This document shows, piece after piece, positions 39,738 through 50,360 of a stretch of 64,000 bases of DNA. Position 1 is the first letter of the stretch. Each line of letters opens with the position of its first letter. Below the pieces are notes generated by a model. The model searched no databases. It saw only the letters and a list, made by a program, of their open reading frames with translations, and was not told where the DNA came from. The DNA is from Amoebidium appalachense (Eukaryota; Ichthyosporea). Location: positions 2,976,001-3,040,000 of the forward strand of contig CAVNZM010000007.1 in NCBI GenBank assembly GCA_963693365.1, in the 5' to 3' direction. The position numbers and the translations under genes were made by a program.

Positions 39738-40543
39738 CTGCGAAATAAGTAAGAGAAGGAATATTCCAGTAATGCCAGTAATGTGTGATGTACTGTAACA
39801 GTGTGCGCGGCTCCAAAAATGCTGTTCACAATCAGTTTAATTGGATAAGATATGTCGTTTGAAGAAGAAAATGGCAATATATTCACACCCTGAAGCATAT
39901 ACACCAACACGCTGGCATATGTTTATTCTAGCAATGCATAAAACATGTCAGTTAGTAAACATGGCAACACTGTCCTTCTTGCCGTGCTGTCACCTGCAAA
40001 CGGCTGACCCGGCGGAAGTGCGAAATTTCTGCGGCGCGATCGAAGCAAGAAGCTATCCCCCCAAATACAACTAAGCTCAAGATACCCCCCCTAACACGAA
40101 TCTTTCTGATAACCAAAACAAAACTATAGCCTGGAGAGGTCCTGCTCTGAGTGGTCTATTATTTCTTTTTGTATTTTGCACGCCAAAAAGCAGTTTGAAA
40201 AGTTCAAGAGTAAAGATGTCAGAATAAAAACGACACCAGGGGCAATAGGCTGCTTGTTAATTAAAACAAAACAAGCTTTTTGCTGAAATTTGTACTTTGG
40301 GAGTTTATGAGGATCGTGGGATCGCCGCGATTTCCACGCGGGGCAACTCGCGGGGCAACAACAAGGCCTCCTAAATAGCACACCTATTTAGGAGGCCTTG
40401 GGCAACAAACAGGCCACTTCGTTTTTTTTCTTTTTTTTTTTCGACCTTCTGTCCACCTATGTATTTTTTTTACGTTCTTTAAAAGCATTCTTCCAACCGT
40501 TATTAATTTCCTGCGCTGATACAGCGCATTTTTTTTGAGCAAC
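39738..40543. promoter_or_regulatory. Divergent intergenic region between MED15 and MPDU1
   Basis: About 800 bp between the first found MED15 exon and the MPDU1 start. It should hold the unseen first MED15 exon and both promoters. The clearest element is a perfect hairpin at 40362-40400. Confidence 0.6.
40362..40400. repeat. Perfect 17-bp inverted repeat with 5-base loop
   Basis: CAAGGCCTCCTAAATAG (40362-40378) and its exact complement (40384-40400) flank CACAC. It lies about 145 bp upstream of the MPDU1 start codon. Confidence 0.97.
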
Positions 40544-41386
40544 ATGGACGCCATCAAGCAGTATGTCAACGTGGAGGAGCTGCAGGAAATGCTGACTGTG
40601 GAGAAGGCAAAGGCGTTCCTCTTCAGCGAAAAGTGCTATGACACTTTCTTCAACAAGCAAGACTTCTCAGATGGTAATATATACCCTCCCCCCCCCCTCT
40701 CCCCCCCCCCCAAAAAAAAACCCACCTCACCCCTCTTCCTCCACCTCGCCCCCCCCCCCCCCCCCCCCCCCCCCCACCCCCTCTTTCTCAGCCTCTCCTC
40801 CGTTCGCTTCTTCGTCTCTCCCTCCTCTCCCATCACAGCCCACCCGTCCCCCACCTCTCTCGCTTTCCCTCCTGCCTTTCTAGCAAGACTGCTGTTTCAG
40901 TGCTTCTGAAAATGGTTTGTCTTTACACTATAAGTGTGTTCAAGCCACACAAGTATGGCTTTAACCCCATGTTTTTGTGCATCATTTGTGAAAGGGTACC
41001 AGGTATTTGCTAAGCACCAAAACCCGGTTCACCTTCGAGGATCTTTGAGGCTTGAGGACGGAGCAATAGCCTGCCTCTAGCCCATGCTTTGTGATCTTTC
41101 CACGCATCATCTAGTGCTACTAGAGAGCTTAGAGGAGAACCAGAAGGCTCGGCACTTTCACGGCTTCTTCTCATGTTTGTACCTGCTCTTTTACTGGAAA
41201 ATAGATAAGCATCGGATGTTATGCCTGGTTTCCCGGCCTCGAGAGTTCTTGTAAATTAACGTGCCCCTATCTCACCCAGTCGTCTGCCTGAAGGCCCTCG
41301 TGAGCAAGGGCCTGAGTGTGGGCATCATCGCTGGATCCTTTCTGTGTAAGTCTCCTTTTTTTGCCTTCTTGGTGCACCGTGCTTGG

Positions 41387-41448
<62 letters not shown>

Positions 41449-42534
41449 TCACGCAAGTGCACGCGTGTGTGTGTGTGTGTGTGTGTGTGTCTGTGTGTCG
41501 TCTGAGCGGTGACCCCAGTGGTGGGGGGAGGGTGGAGACTGGGAGGTGGGGGGGGGGGGGGGGGTCAGGGAGGGTAATCAAAGTAAGGAACACGAGTAGA
41601 GGGACCTTAGGGGGCTTGGTAGAGGGGGGGAGGGGGGGCAGGCGAAGCTGGGCAAAAAAACGTGGGCGTGAAAGACAAGAGGCATGGTAGAGGCAGGCAG
41701 CAAAGTGGCTGGTGTGATTTTTCTTTAGCTGTGATGGGCTGGAGACGGGTTATTCTTTCAATTGAGGGGGTTGGATGGGGTTGCCCGGCAATTGGGTGGA
41801 TTTGTGTGTGTGGGGGGTGGGGGGAAGGGGAGAAGGGGGGGAGTGGGGGGGGGGGGGGGGGGGGGGGAGGGAGGATGACGAGAGAAAGAGAAAGAGGACA
41901 CATGGCAATTAGCTTATGGATACGATAGGGAAACGAACGGGCAAAGTGATGATTGTGGGGTACTGGTGAGGTTCAGGCTTCAGTGAAAGGGGTAGTCCAC
42001 ACAGTCGGACTGACGGGGGATGGAGGACGAGGGGGGGGGGGGGGGGGGGGGGGGGAGGGCGGAGGGGGGAGGGGGGGAAATGCATGACAGAGTACGAAGT
42101 ATGCATTCATGACGGACAACACAAGGGAGGGAGGTGGGGGGAAGGGGAGGAGGAGGAGGGGGGGGGGGGGGAGAGGGGGGAGCGAGAGAAAGAGAGAGAG
42201 GGTGCATGGCAACTAGGTTATGGTTAGGATATGGGGAAAGGGGTACGAGCAAGTGTGTTGGGTGTGTGTGTGTGTGTTGTGTGTGTGTGTGGGGCGGGGG
42301 GTATGTTGCAGGTTGTTCTTGTTTCGGTAAAATATAAACCTTTAATGCAAAAGAGTGGTAGAGAAGGAGAGGAGGAAGAGGGCTGTGCTTTTTTTCGGAC
42401 GGGTGTGTGTGGGGAGGGGGGAGGGGAGGGGGTGGCGCCGGGGGGGGGGGGGGGGGGGGGATATAAATGGCTGTTTGCCAGAAGGGGGTCAATGGGCTGG
42501 AAAAATGATGGTTCCTTTTGTGGTGCTACGTGTT

Positions 42535-42566
<32 letters not shown>

Positions 42567-43149
42567 TATGTATATATATATATATTGGGGGGGGGGGGGG
42601 GGTTAGTGGTTGGTTGCTGTGGTCCATTCCTTTGCCGTTCTCTTTAAGCCGGAAGGGGGAGGTGTGTGCGTGTTTGTGTGTCTGGGGAGGGGGGGGACAT
42701 GGGGGGGATTTTCTTTAATGGGGGAGGGGGGGGGGTTAGGTAGGGATCAGTGGGTTACTATGTTGACTTGGGGCGTGGTTGGAACTTTCTTTTACACGTG
42801 TGCTTGGGTGAGGTGTCCTGGAGATCTCGAGGGGGTTGCTTGGGGAGTTGGGGAAGGGGGAGGGCGGGTTCGGATAGTATCCTATATCAAGGGCTGTGAG
42901 AAGAGACAGTATTAAGGGGGGGGGGGGGGGGGGGGTGCATGGGGTATGCGCCGGAGAGGGGCTGGGGGCTGGGAGGGGGCCGTGGGATAGGCTTTGATGA
43001 ACGGGAGAGAGTATGCATAGCACCTTTAGGGATTGATAGGGGGAGGCGGGAGGTGGGGATGGACACGTATGGGACATGTGCCTAAGATTATGTTGGGGAC
43101 TTCCTTAATGCATGTGTGGACGGCTGTGAGCTTACACTTGTGGAGATTG

Positions 43150-43210
<61 letters not shown>

Positions 43211-43220
43211 CGCGTGCGGG

Positions 43221-43262
<42 letters not shown>

Positions 43263-43763
43263 CAACACGTGTGTATGTGTTTGAACAACTTGTCCATCAT
43301 ATGTCCTATAGCCATTGTATTTGTCCAAACACATGTATATGGGTGGCCTACCATCCATTCATGCGTCCGAAGACATGTGTGATACGTATGCACATGTGTT
43401 TCAAACACGTGTTTCTGTTTACCACAAACACGCTTATTCCGTGTGTGCATGCAGTGAAGCTGCCTCAGATGCTCAAGATCTTGGCCAACGGTAGTGCAGA
43501 GGGTATCTCTTTTCTGTCGTACTTCCTGGAGCTGACAAACTACACCGTGGCTGTCACCCACCACCTTCGTCTCAACAACCCCATGATGTAAGCTGTTTAT
43601 GCGGTTAACACATCTTATCTTTTCTTTCCCCCCCCCCCCCCCCCCCCCCTCCCCGTACCTTTCCTCCTTTACCCTGGGGTACTTCCCCACCTAGGCCTCC
43701 CACGGGCACATGTACACCCACCACACCATCCTTCGTCGGTCATTTTTCGGAGTGTGTGTCTGT

Positions 43764-43802
<39 letters not shown>

Positions 43803-44018
43803 CGCGCGTGTGTGGTGTGTGGATGAATACATCATTGTGGGGTGTGTTTCCTTGGTTTCCCAACCCACGCCTTATCCGTGTTTCCCCCCCGCCACCACTG
43901 CCAGGCTTCCGGCACTCTTGTCCGGCTTTCCCATATAGGGACTAACCCCCCAAGTCCATGGCAGTGCCTGTCCACACTCAAACACACCAACTCACTCACA
44001 CACTCACTCACACTATTC

Positions 44019-44067
<49 letters not shown>

Positions 44068-44798
44068 CCCCTTTCCACATGCATACCCCCCACTCTCCCC
44101 TCACACACATACAAACAAGCCACCACCACCACCACCACCACCACCACCACCACCACAAGCCTGCGCGCGCACGCACACACACACACACACACACATTGAG
44201 GATGTGATTTCCTCATGCTGCCTCAGTCTTCACTGTTATTTTTCATTTTCATTTTTTTATTATTTTTTATTTTTCGCATTACCTACATTCCATTTTCCGT
44301 CTGGATTCCTCTTTACACTGTAAAACTGACCTTAAACCCCCCCCCCCCCCCCCCCCTCTCCCCCACCCCCACCCCCCCACCCACCCACCCACCCCTCTCA
44401 CACATCTGCAGTGCGTGGTTCGAGACCCTCAACCTCCTCCTCCAAGACATTGTTCTCCTGTTCATGATTGCGGCCTACAACGGGCAGATCGTAGTTGGTG
44501 CCATGGCTGCCTTGGTCTATTCGGGCATGGTCTACGCACTGAGGGATGAGTCTATTGTCGATGCAAAGACGCTCGAGTTGGTTGTGGGAGGCTCCATCTT
44601 TTTGGTCATTTCTTCCCGCCTGCCCCAGGTGAGAGATAGCCGAGATGGCTCGATTTGTTTTATCCTCTTTTATGTGCGCTTCTGCGGGTGTTTTTTTTTT
44701 TTTTTTTCTTTTTTTTTTCTTGGCCCCCTCCAAGTTCTCCTCCCCTCCCCCCACCCCTTTCCCCCCACCCACCCACCACCACCACCACACACACGCGT

Positions 44799-44830
<32 letters not shown>

Positions 44831-45075
44831 CAAAGGCATTTGTGTGGGTGTTACCCGAGGGCGAAGGGGAGGAAGGGGTGTGTGTGGGGGGGGGGGGGGG
44901 GGGGGGGGGGGGGGTCTGGCTGCATCGTGCAGCGTGTTTGTGCAATTGTATAAACATGTTTAAAGATATCTGTGCTTGTTTGCTATCATATCATTGAGTT
45001 GAACTGGGCAGTGAGGCTGTACAGATAGCAGGATGGTGTGGGTCCGTAGGGGATGTTGGGTCGGTTGGCAGAGGA

Positions 45076-45114
<39 letters not shown>

Positions 45115-45244
45115 GGGGGGGGGGGGGGGGGGGGGTGGGGGGTCTTAGATTCTTTGTACCATATCTGCATGCAGCCTCCCCACGCCCACCCCTCCCCAAC
45201 ACCCCTTTCTCCTCAATTTCGCTCTCTATCACTCTCTCTTAATC

Positions 45245-45278
<34 letters not shown>

Positions 45279-45413
45279 CCCTCCCTGAGGATGGGCTCTG
45301 CTTATAACGCATACTGCGCGCATGGCTATGTTGCATACTTGAATGTTTGCCTTTGCATGTGTCCTTAGTGTATGCGTACTTCGTACCGTGTTCCGCATTC
45401 ACAATTCCCCCCC

Positions 45414-45444
<31 letters not shown>

Positions 45445-45445
45445 A

Positions 45446-45478
<33 letters not shown>

Positions 45479-45631
45479 CCCCTTGTCTCTCTCTCCCTCC
45501 CCCCCCCCCCCCCCCTTGCCCCCCCCCCCCCCCCCCCCCCCCCCTCCCCCCTCCCCCCCAAATGCCCTTACTCCCTGCCCCCCCTCCACACGCGAACACA
45601 CACACACACACACACACACACACCAACACCG

Positions 45632-45678
<47 letters not shown>

Positions 45679-46139
45679 CGCGCGGAAATATGCAGTTCCG
45701 CCTCTGGGAATAGGCAAGTGGCTCCTGATAACAGTCCCACCTGGTCCCCCTTTTTTTTTCTTTTTTTTTTCCTCTCTTTTTTTGGCCCCTCCCGCACCCG
45801 TTCGATCTACCACTTGCTGACGGAACTCCGTCGCCTTCTCAGATTTGGTCCAACTTCCGCAACGGCAGCACTGGCCAGCTCTCGTTTCTCACTCTCTTCC
45901 TCACCTTTGGCGGCAGCGCGGCCCGCGTGTTCACCACCATTCAAGAGACCCCCGATGACAAGCTGATGATGTACAGCTTCATCGTCGCTGCCACTCTCAA
46001 TGGCATTCTCGTCCTGCAGATGTTTTTGTACTGGAACTCGTCTAAGGGCAAGACGGGCGCAAGCGGGAAGGCGGCAACCAAGCAGGGTGCTAGTGCAACT
46101 AGTACACCTAAGGCGAAGAAGGCGAAGAAGGCAGATTGA
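40544..46139 (+). CDS. MPDU1: MPDU1/Lec35 PQ-loop protein (dolichol-phosphate mannose utilisation)
   Basis: Five exons join in phase: 40544-40673, 41280-41345, 43455-43587, 44412-44628 and 45843-46139, giving 280 residues against about 247 in human. The signature parts are CLKALVSKGLSVGIIAGSFL then KLPQMLKILANGSAEGIS (first PQ loop), LLLQDIVLLFMIAAYNGQ, LVISSRLPQ then NFRNGSTGQLS (second PQ loop), FLTFGGSAARVFTTIQET, and a late membrane helix ending MFLYWNS. A Lys-rich tail follows (KAKKAKKAD). MPDU1 is an ER membrane protein needed to use Man-P-Dol and Glc-P-Dol as donors for N-glycan and GPI assembly. The start at 40544 gives MDAIKQYVNVEELQEML. Intron 2 is about 2.1 kb, almost all simple repeat. 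Confidence 0.95.
41390..41492. repeat. (GT)n microsatellite in MPDU1 intron 2
   Basis: Two GT blocks separated by a GC-containing interruption. Intron 2 also holds G homopolymers at 41548-41564, 41845-41868, 42030-42055, 42439-42460 and 42916-42935, (AT)n at 42536-42585, and another compound GT block at 43151-43260. Confidence 0.9.
44012..44157. repeat. C homopolymer and (CAC)n in MPDU1 intron 3
   Basis: About 45 consecutive C, then CA-containing sequence and about 12 CAC units, then a short CA run before the last 200 bp of the intron. Confidence 0.95.
45283..45412 (-). repeat. Dispersed repeat, inverted full-length copy
   Basis: Reverse-complement partner of 33710-33848, in MPDU1 intron 4. 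In its own orientation it is again preceded by a G run (C run at 45412-45430). Confidence 0.85.
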
Positions 46140-46707
46140 GCGGTGTGTCAATGGGCAATGGATTGCACGATGCGAGCGGAGGCCGGCGGCCAATTCAAAG
46201 GTTCGCACGGCAGTGAGTGATTGAGGTGGATCGTGAGATGATTTCATAATGACGTTGGGGTAGATGTGACGTCGATTGGTTTGGGCCACAGATTATAGTC
46301 ACAGAGTTGCTTGAAATGGTCGAGGTTTCTATATTAGCTGTTGTATTGGAGTCGAATTGGAGTGGAAGAAGGCTATCCATATAGTCAAGTCTTGCATTTC
46401 ATGGGAAATTTCATGCAGTTTGCCGTGTACCCATTATGCTGTTGAGTTAACAATTGTATCTGTTAATTTCGAGGAATGAATCAATATAGTTTACAAGAAC
46501 CTGTTGAGGCGGGCAAACCCCTATACAAAACAATTTGCATGCGCATGCAAAAGTCCCATGACAAAGTGTGTGTACACGTGTGTGTGGTGTTTATATAACT
46601 ATCTGCGACATACTAGTATGTGTCGTGAGCTGGCCATGGATGGGTCCGGCCAGGTCGACGTCACGAAGTTGTACCACCTGCGAAGCTTGTGGCAGGGGAA
46701 AGAGGAA

Positions 46708-46745
<38 letters not shown>

Positions 46746-47400
46746 CTGGCTGGCTTCTAAAACTTCAACTTTCTGCCACGTGAATGCACAGTTTGGCTGA
46801 CACGGCCTAGGGCAGGAGTGTGGTTGGAGCCTGCTGCAGCGGCCGGGTGGCCGCCTGCCAGTCATGATGCGACAGTATGCACAAGCAATGCCATGATGCT
46901 TGCGCACATGCCCGAATAGCTCGCGATTGTTGAATAGGCAATGATCACTCCAAATAAACACAGAAACTCTGAGAGCCCAAACGGTAACTAATGATTGACA
47001 TCGTGACATCGGCACCACGTTACGCCACACACAGCACGTGGTCATTATCATGTTGAGTATGACTGCTGTATGACAGTCCACGCCGCCGGCGCGCTTGCCC
47101 CTGGCAGGTGACTCCGGACATCATCGGAGTCATAATATCTGAGTCACGGTCGACGATGTAGAGCCGATCGAAGTTTTCCTGCTAAAAGTTTTCCTACGTG
47201 CTTGAAGCTTCATGAATGTAGCCTATAATGTTTGTGTGTGTCACACGCGTGTGTGTTAAGGGGGGGGAAAAGCGGCTCATGGCTGGGCCAATCAAGGCGA
47301 AGCGATTGCTTTATTGTTTGACTGACGTCATCGAGGTGCGAGCAAACTTTTTGATTGGCCAACGCGTTCTCAATAGTGCGACGTGAGACAGGCATGTGTG
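46140..47400. other. 3' flank of MPDU1; no recognised gene
   Basis: Unique DNA with one G homopolymer (46710-46745). A minus-strand open frame at 47081-46750 has ordinary composition for about 110 codons before it enters the homopolymer, but I see no domain or splice structure. Confidence 0.6.
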
Positions 47401-47401
47401 C

Positions 47402-47722
47402 CCCCCAAATGCGAGCGAACCGAGCCTACATGTAAAAAAAATAGCAAACCTGCCCCCCAAATGCGAGCGAAGCGAGCCTACATGTAAAAGAAATTAGCAG
47501 ACTTGCCCCCCAAATGCGAGCGAAGCGAGCCTAAACGTAAAAAATTAATCAGGATATCGATGCCGGGCCCCCCAAATGCGGACGAAGCGAGCCGGCCAGC
47601 TGCAGGCGCATAACCGTGACACTGGTGGCGGACTCGGGCCACTGGTGATGGGACTGCGGTTCGCGGCCCTGATCCTTCCGCAGGGCCCTGGAGCAAGGGC
47701 TGTAATCCCCCCCGCAAAATAA

Positions 47723-47762
<40 letters not shown>

Positions 47763-47990
47763 AAAAAAATGCGAGCGAAGCGAGCCTACCGTAATAAAAA
47801 ATTGCGAACTTGCCCCCCAAAATGCGAGCGAAGCGAGCCTACACGTAAAAAGATAGTCAGGATATCGATGCCTCCCAAAATGCGAGCGATGCGAGCCAAC
47901 ATGTACATGTATAAAATAGCAAAAGGCCTAGCGGGCCCCCCTGGCCGGGCCGGCTGCACGTGGCCGCCCGATGCGAGCGAAGCGAGTTGT
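47402..47990. repeat. Tandem array built on ATGCGAGCGAAGCGAGC
   Basis: About eight units of 50-62 bp, each with a C run, the core ATGCGAGCGAAGCGAGCC and an A-rich spacer such as TACATGTAAAA. Four units lie either side of a 140-bp GC-rich insert with a C homopolymer (47580-47760). The core is itself imperfectly palindromic. Confidence 0.9.
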
Positions 47991-50266
47991 AGCAAGATGT
48001 CCGCTGCTATCGCAGCGGGCAGCAGCTGCTCATCATACTCTGCACCGAAGGAATTTTGCAGCAAATTTCGGCGACCCATAGTAGTACGTTATTATTTTAT
48101 AGTGCGACACGACCTCGTGATCCTCTGCTGTCAAGTTTTCAGTTGAAAGGTGCACAGGGTCAGCTGACTCAGCTCAGGCTGTGTGCTTCCACGGGCTTCC
48201 AGGATAGATTTACAACTGCAATCACGGCTTCAACGCAGCTTTGCCAAATGAAATTTGGCCACGTAAAATAAGCTCAGGCAATCCGGCCATCCCATCAGCC
48301 ACTCAGCGCTGACCGTAATCAGAAGCGCACATTCCGTGTTAGATGAGGGCCGTGCACTACCGGGCAGCCGGGGTCCGAGGCTTAGCTTCTGCCCAGCCCT
48401 AGCTGGACAGTTTACAAGGAAAGTCTTTACTTACGGTCTCATGCTGTTTCTAGCTCTAACTGAGTTGAAATGATTGCACAATAGCACAATGTCTTTTGAA
48501 GAGGCGTTCATCTGGATTGCGATTTGGCCAACAGAGCTGGTGTTTGGAATGCGCATGACTCACATGCCACAAAACTATGCATATTCGGGTGACCAGGTAG
48601 TGATCGTGCCGGCTCGGAATTTCACGGTCGCACGAGCATTTATGTATCAAACATATGTAAAAATTTCAAAATTGGAGGTAAAATATTGAACTACATGTCA
48701 TGGCTTCTTATATTTTTCCATCGGAAATTTGTTTTTGCACGGGTCGCTGCTGCATTTTGAAGCTGTCAGCTGTTCACAGCCAGCCGGTGTGAAGGGCGGA
48801 TTGGACAACGTTACACGCATTCAACCGTTGCCAACCTGCCATCAATCCCCACGCTGCGGGATACCAGTAAGCGAATGGAAACACCTAATAATTGGTGCAA
48901 AAATCGTATATATTCTGAAAGCTTAGTAAAAATTTATTTGCATCAAATAAAACATGTGGTACTTCTAAGGTAGTGACTACCTTCAAGTGGATATCCGCGG
49001 GGATATTGATTGTGATGAAGCGCAATGGTATTCGATTGCCACGCTCGGGTGACCGTCGCCCACACCGATTGGCTAACGTTTTTAGCGCCACGCACAGTTT
49101 ACGCACCCGTTCATTCAAAGATCAGTTATTATCTCAATGTACACATTTGCAGCTTAATTAACAATAAGAATTTAGCGATGAAATCTGCAATTTTTCCTGA
49201 AATAAACAAGTAAACGCTACTCAACGATATGTGTAGGCCATCATCCCTCCAAGTTCGCGGTCGCCCGTGACGCTTGTAATTCTTCAATGATCACAGTCAA
49301 ACGGTCGTGAGGCAGATATTCGGGTAAATCTAGCGGGAGGAAAAAAGGGATCAATTGACTGCTCCAAATGACAGTGTACGTAGGTCTATCAATAGTGTTA
49401 ATATGCAAGCTCTGACCTAATTGTTAGCATTTATGGAGGGAAGTAATATGCAATTGATTTTCTTATTCATTTAAATGCATATTATAGGCGGGAGTCTTCT
49501 GCAATCCCGATTGCCCATCATTGAAATTTAAATTTGACCCATTTAAATTTGTGATGTCAATCTGATCATGATGTACAGTTGCCTTCGAAAATCAATAAAT
49601 TGGCTGTAAATACAATGTCATGAATGCGCCTTATTTCGCCAACATAAAACATCATTATATGCACATATACAGAATCGCTTATGTAAGCAAATGTTTCCTC
49701 AAAGGTCATTCGGGGATGAATGGATGAATGGGTCATGGGCACGTACCCCGTAAGGTCACGCGAGGAGTCGAGGACGTGAGCCTGTAAAACCCCAACAGCG
49801 ATCATACGCATTGAATCTTATCATACGAACTTGAAAGTGGATGCTGATCCATTATCTATAGTAACTGTGCGCAAAACATATAAATTTACTATAGTAATGA
49901 ACAGGAAATATTTTTCTTTTGTACGTTTGTTCTTGCTTATGGCAAATATATTTGATTTGTTCTGTCCTTTTTTATTCTGACAGTGGCAGCTCTGGCAATC
50001 AGAAAACCGCAAAATTCAAAAAATTTACCCAACGCACAAAGCAATTTCGGCATGCCGCGTTTCAGTGATCAGAGTTGGTCAATTCGTGCGCGTGTCAGTT
50101 CACGTTGAACTTTTCATCGGATAGCTTTCAGTTTTTGTTGCTTTGTTGTTGTCAAGGTCGAAAGTGTTTGCCTAGAACACCTATATAATAAGGCAGAAAA
50201 ACAGTCAGCAAATATCACGGCATAGCCTGTAAAGCTTTTGAGTTCTTTTCGTTCAACTACTGTGAC
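47991..50266. other. Unique intergenic sequence; no gene recognised
   Basis: Ordinary-composition DNA, notably free of microsatellites compared with the rest of the window. Open frames up to 81 codons (48474-48689 plus; 49811-49566 minus) show nothing I recognise. The last 200 bp are the presumed promoter of the GATA-like gene. Confidence 0.6.
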
Positions 50267-50360
50267 ATGGCGTCTGCATGGTGTCACTTTTTTGCTTCGC
50301 TTTTCTGACCCAACATCTGTCTGGTTTCCTTGCAGTTTTCTCTCGCCGTGGTTTCAAAAT

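Noticed and set aside
46599-47081. 160-codon minus-strand frame
   Set aside because: Ordinary composition in part, but it ends in a G homopolymer, lacks splice partners and matches no family I know.
47402-47990. CRISPR array
   Set aside because: The spacers are A-rich and similar to each other, the repeats vary, and the genome is eukaryotic.
48474-49811. Short frames with similar MSFEEAF and MTFEETF starts
   Set aside because: The resemblance covers only seven residues and the DNA around it is not similar; probably chance.
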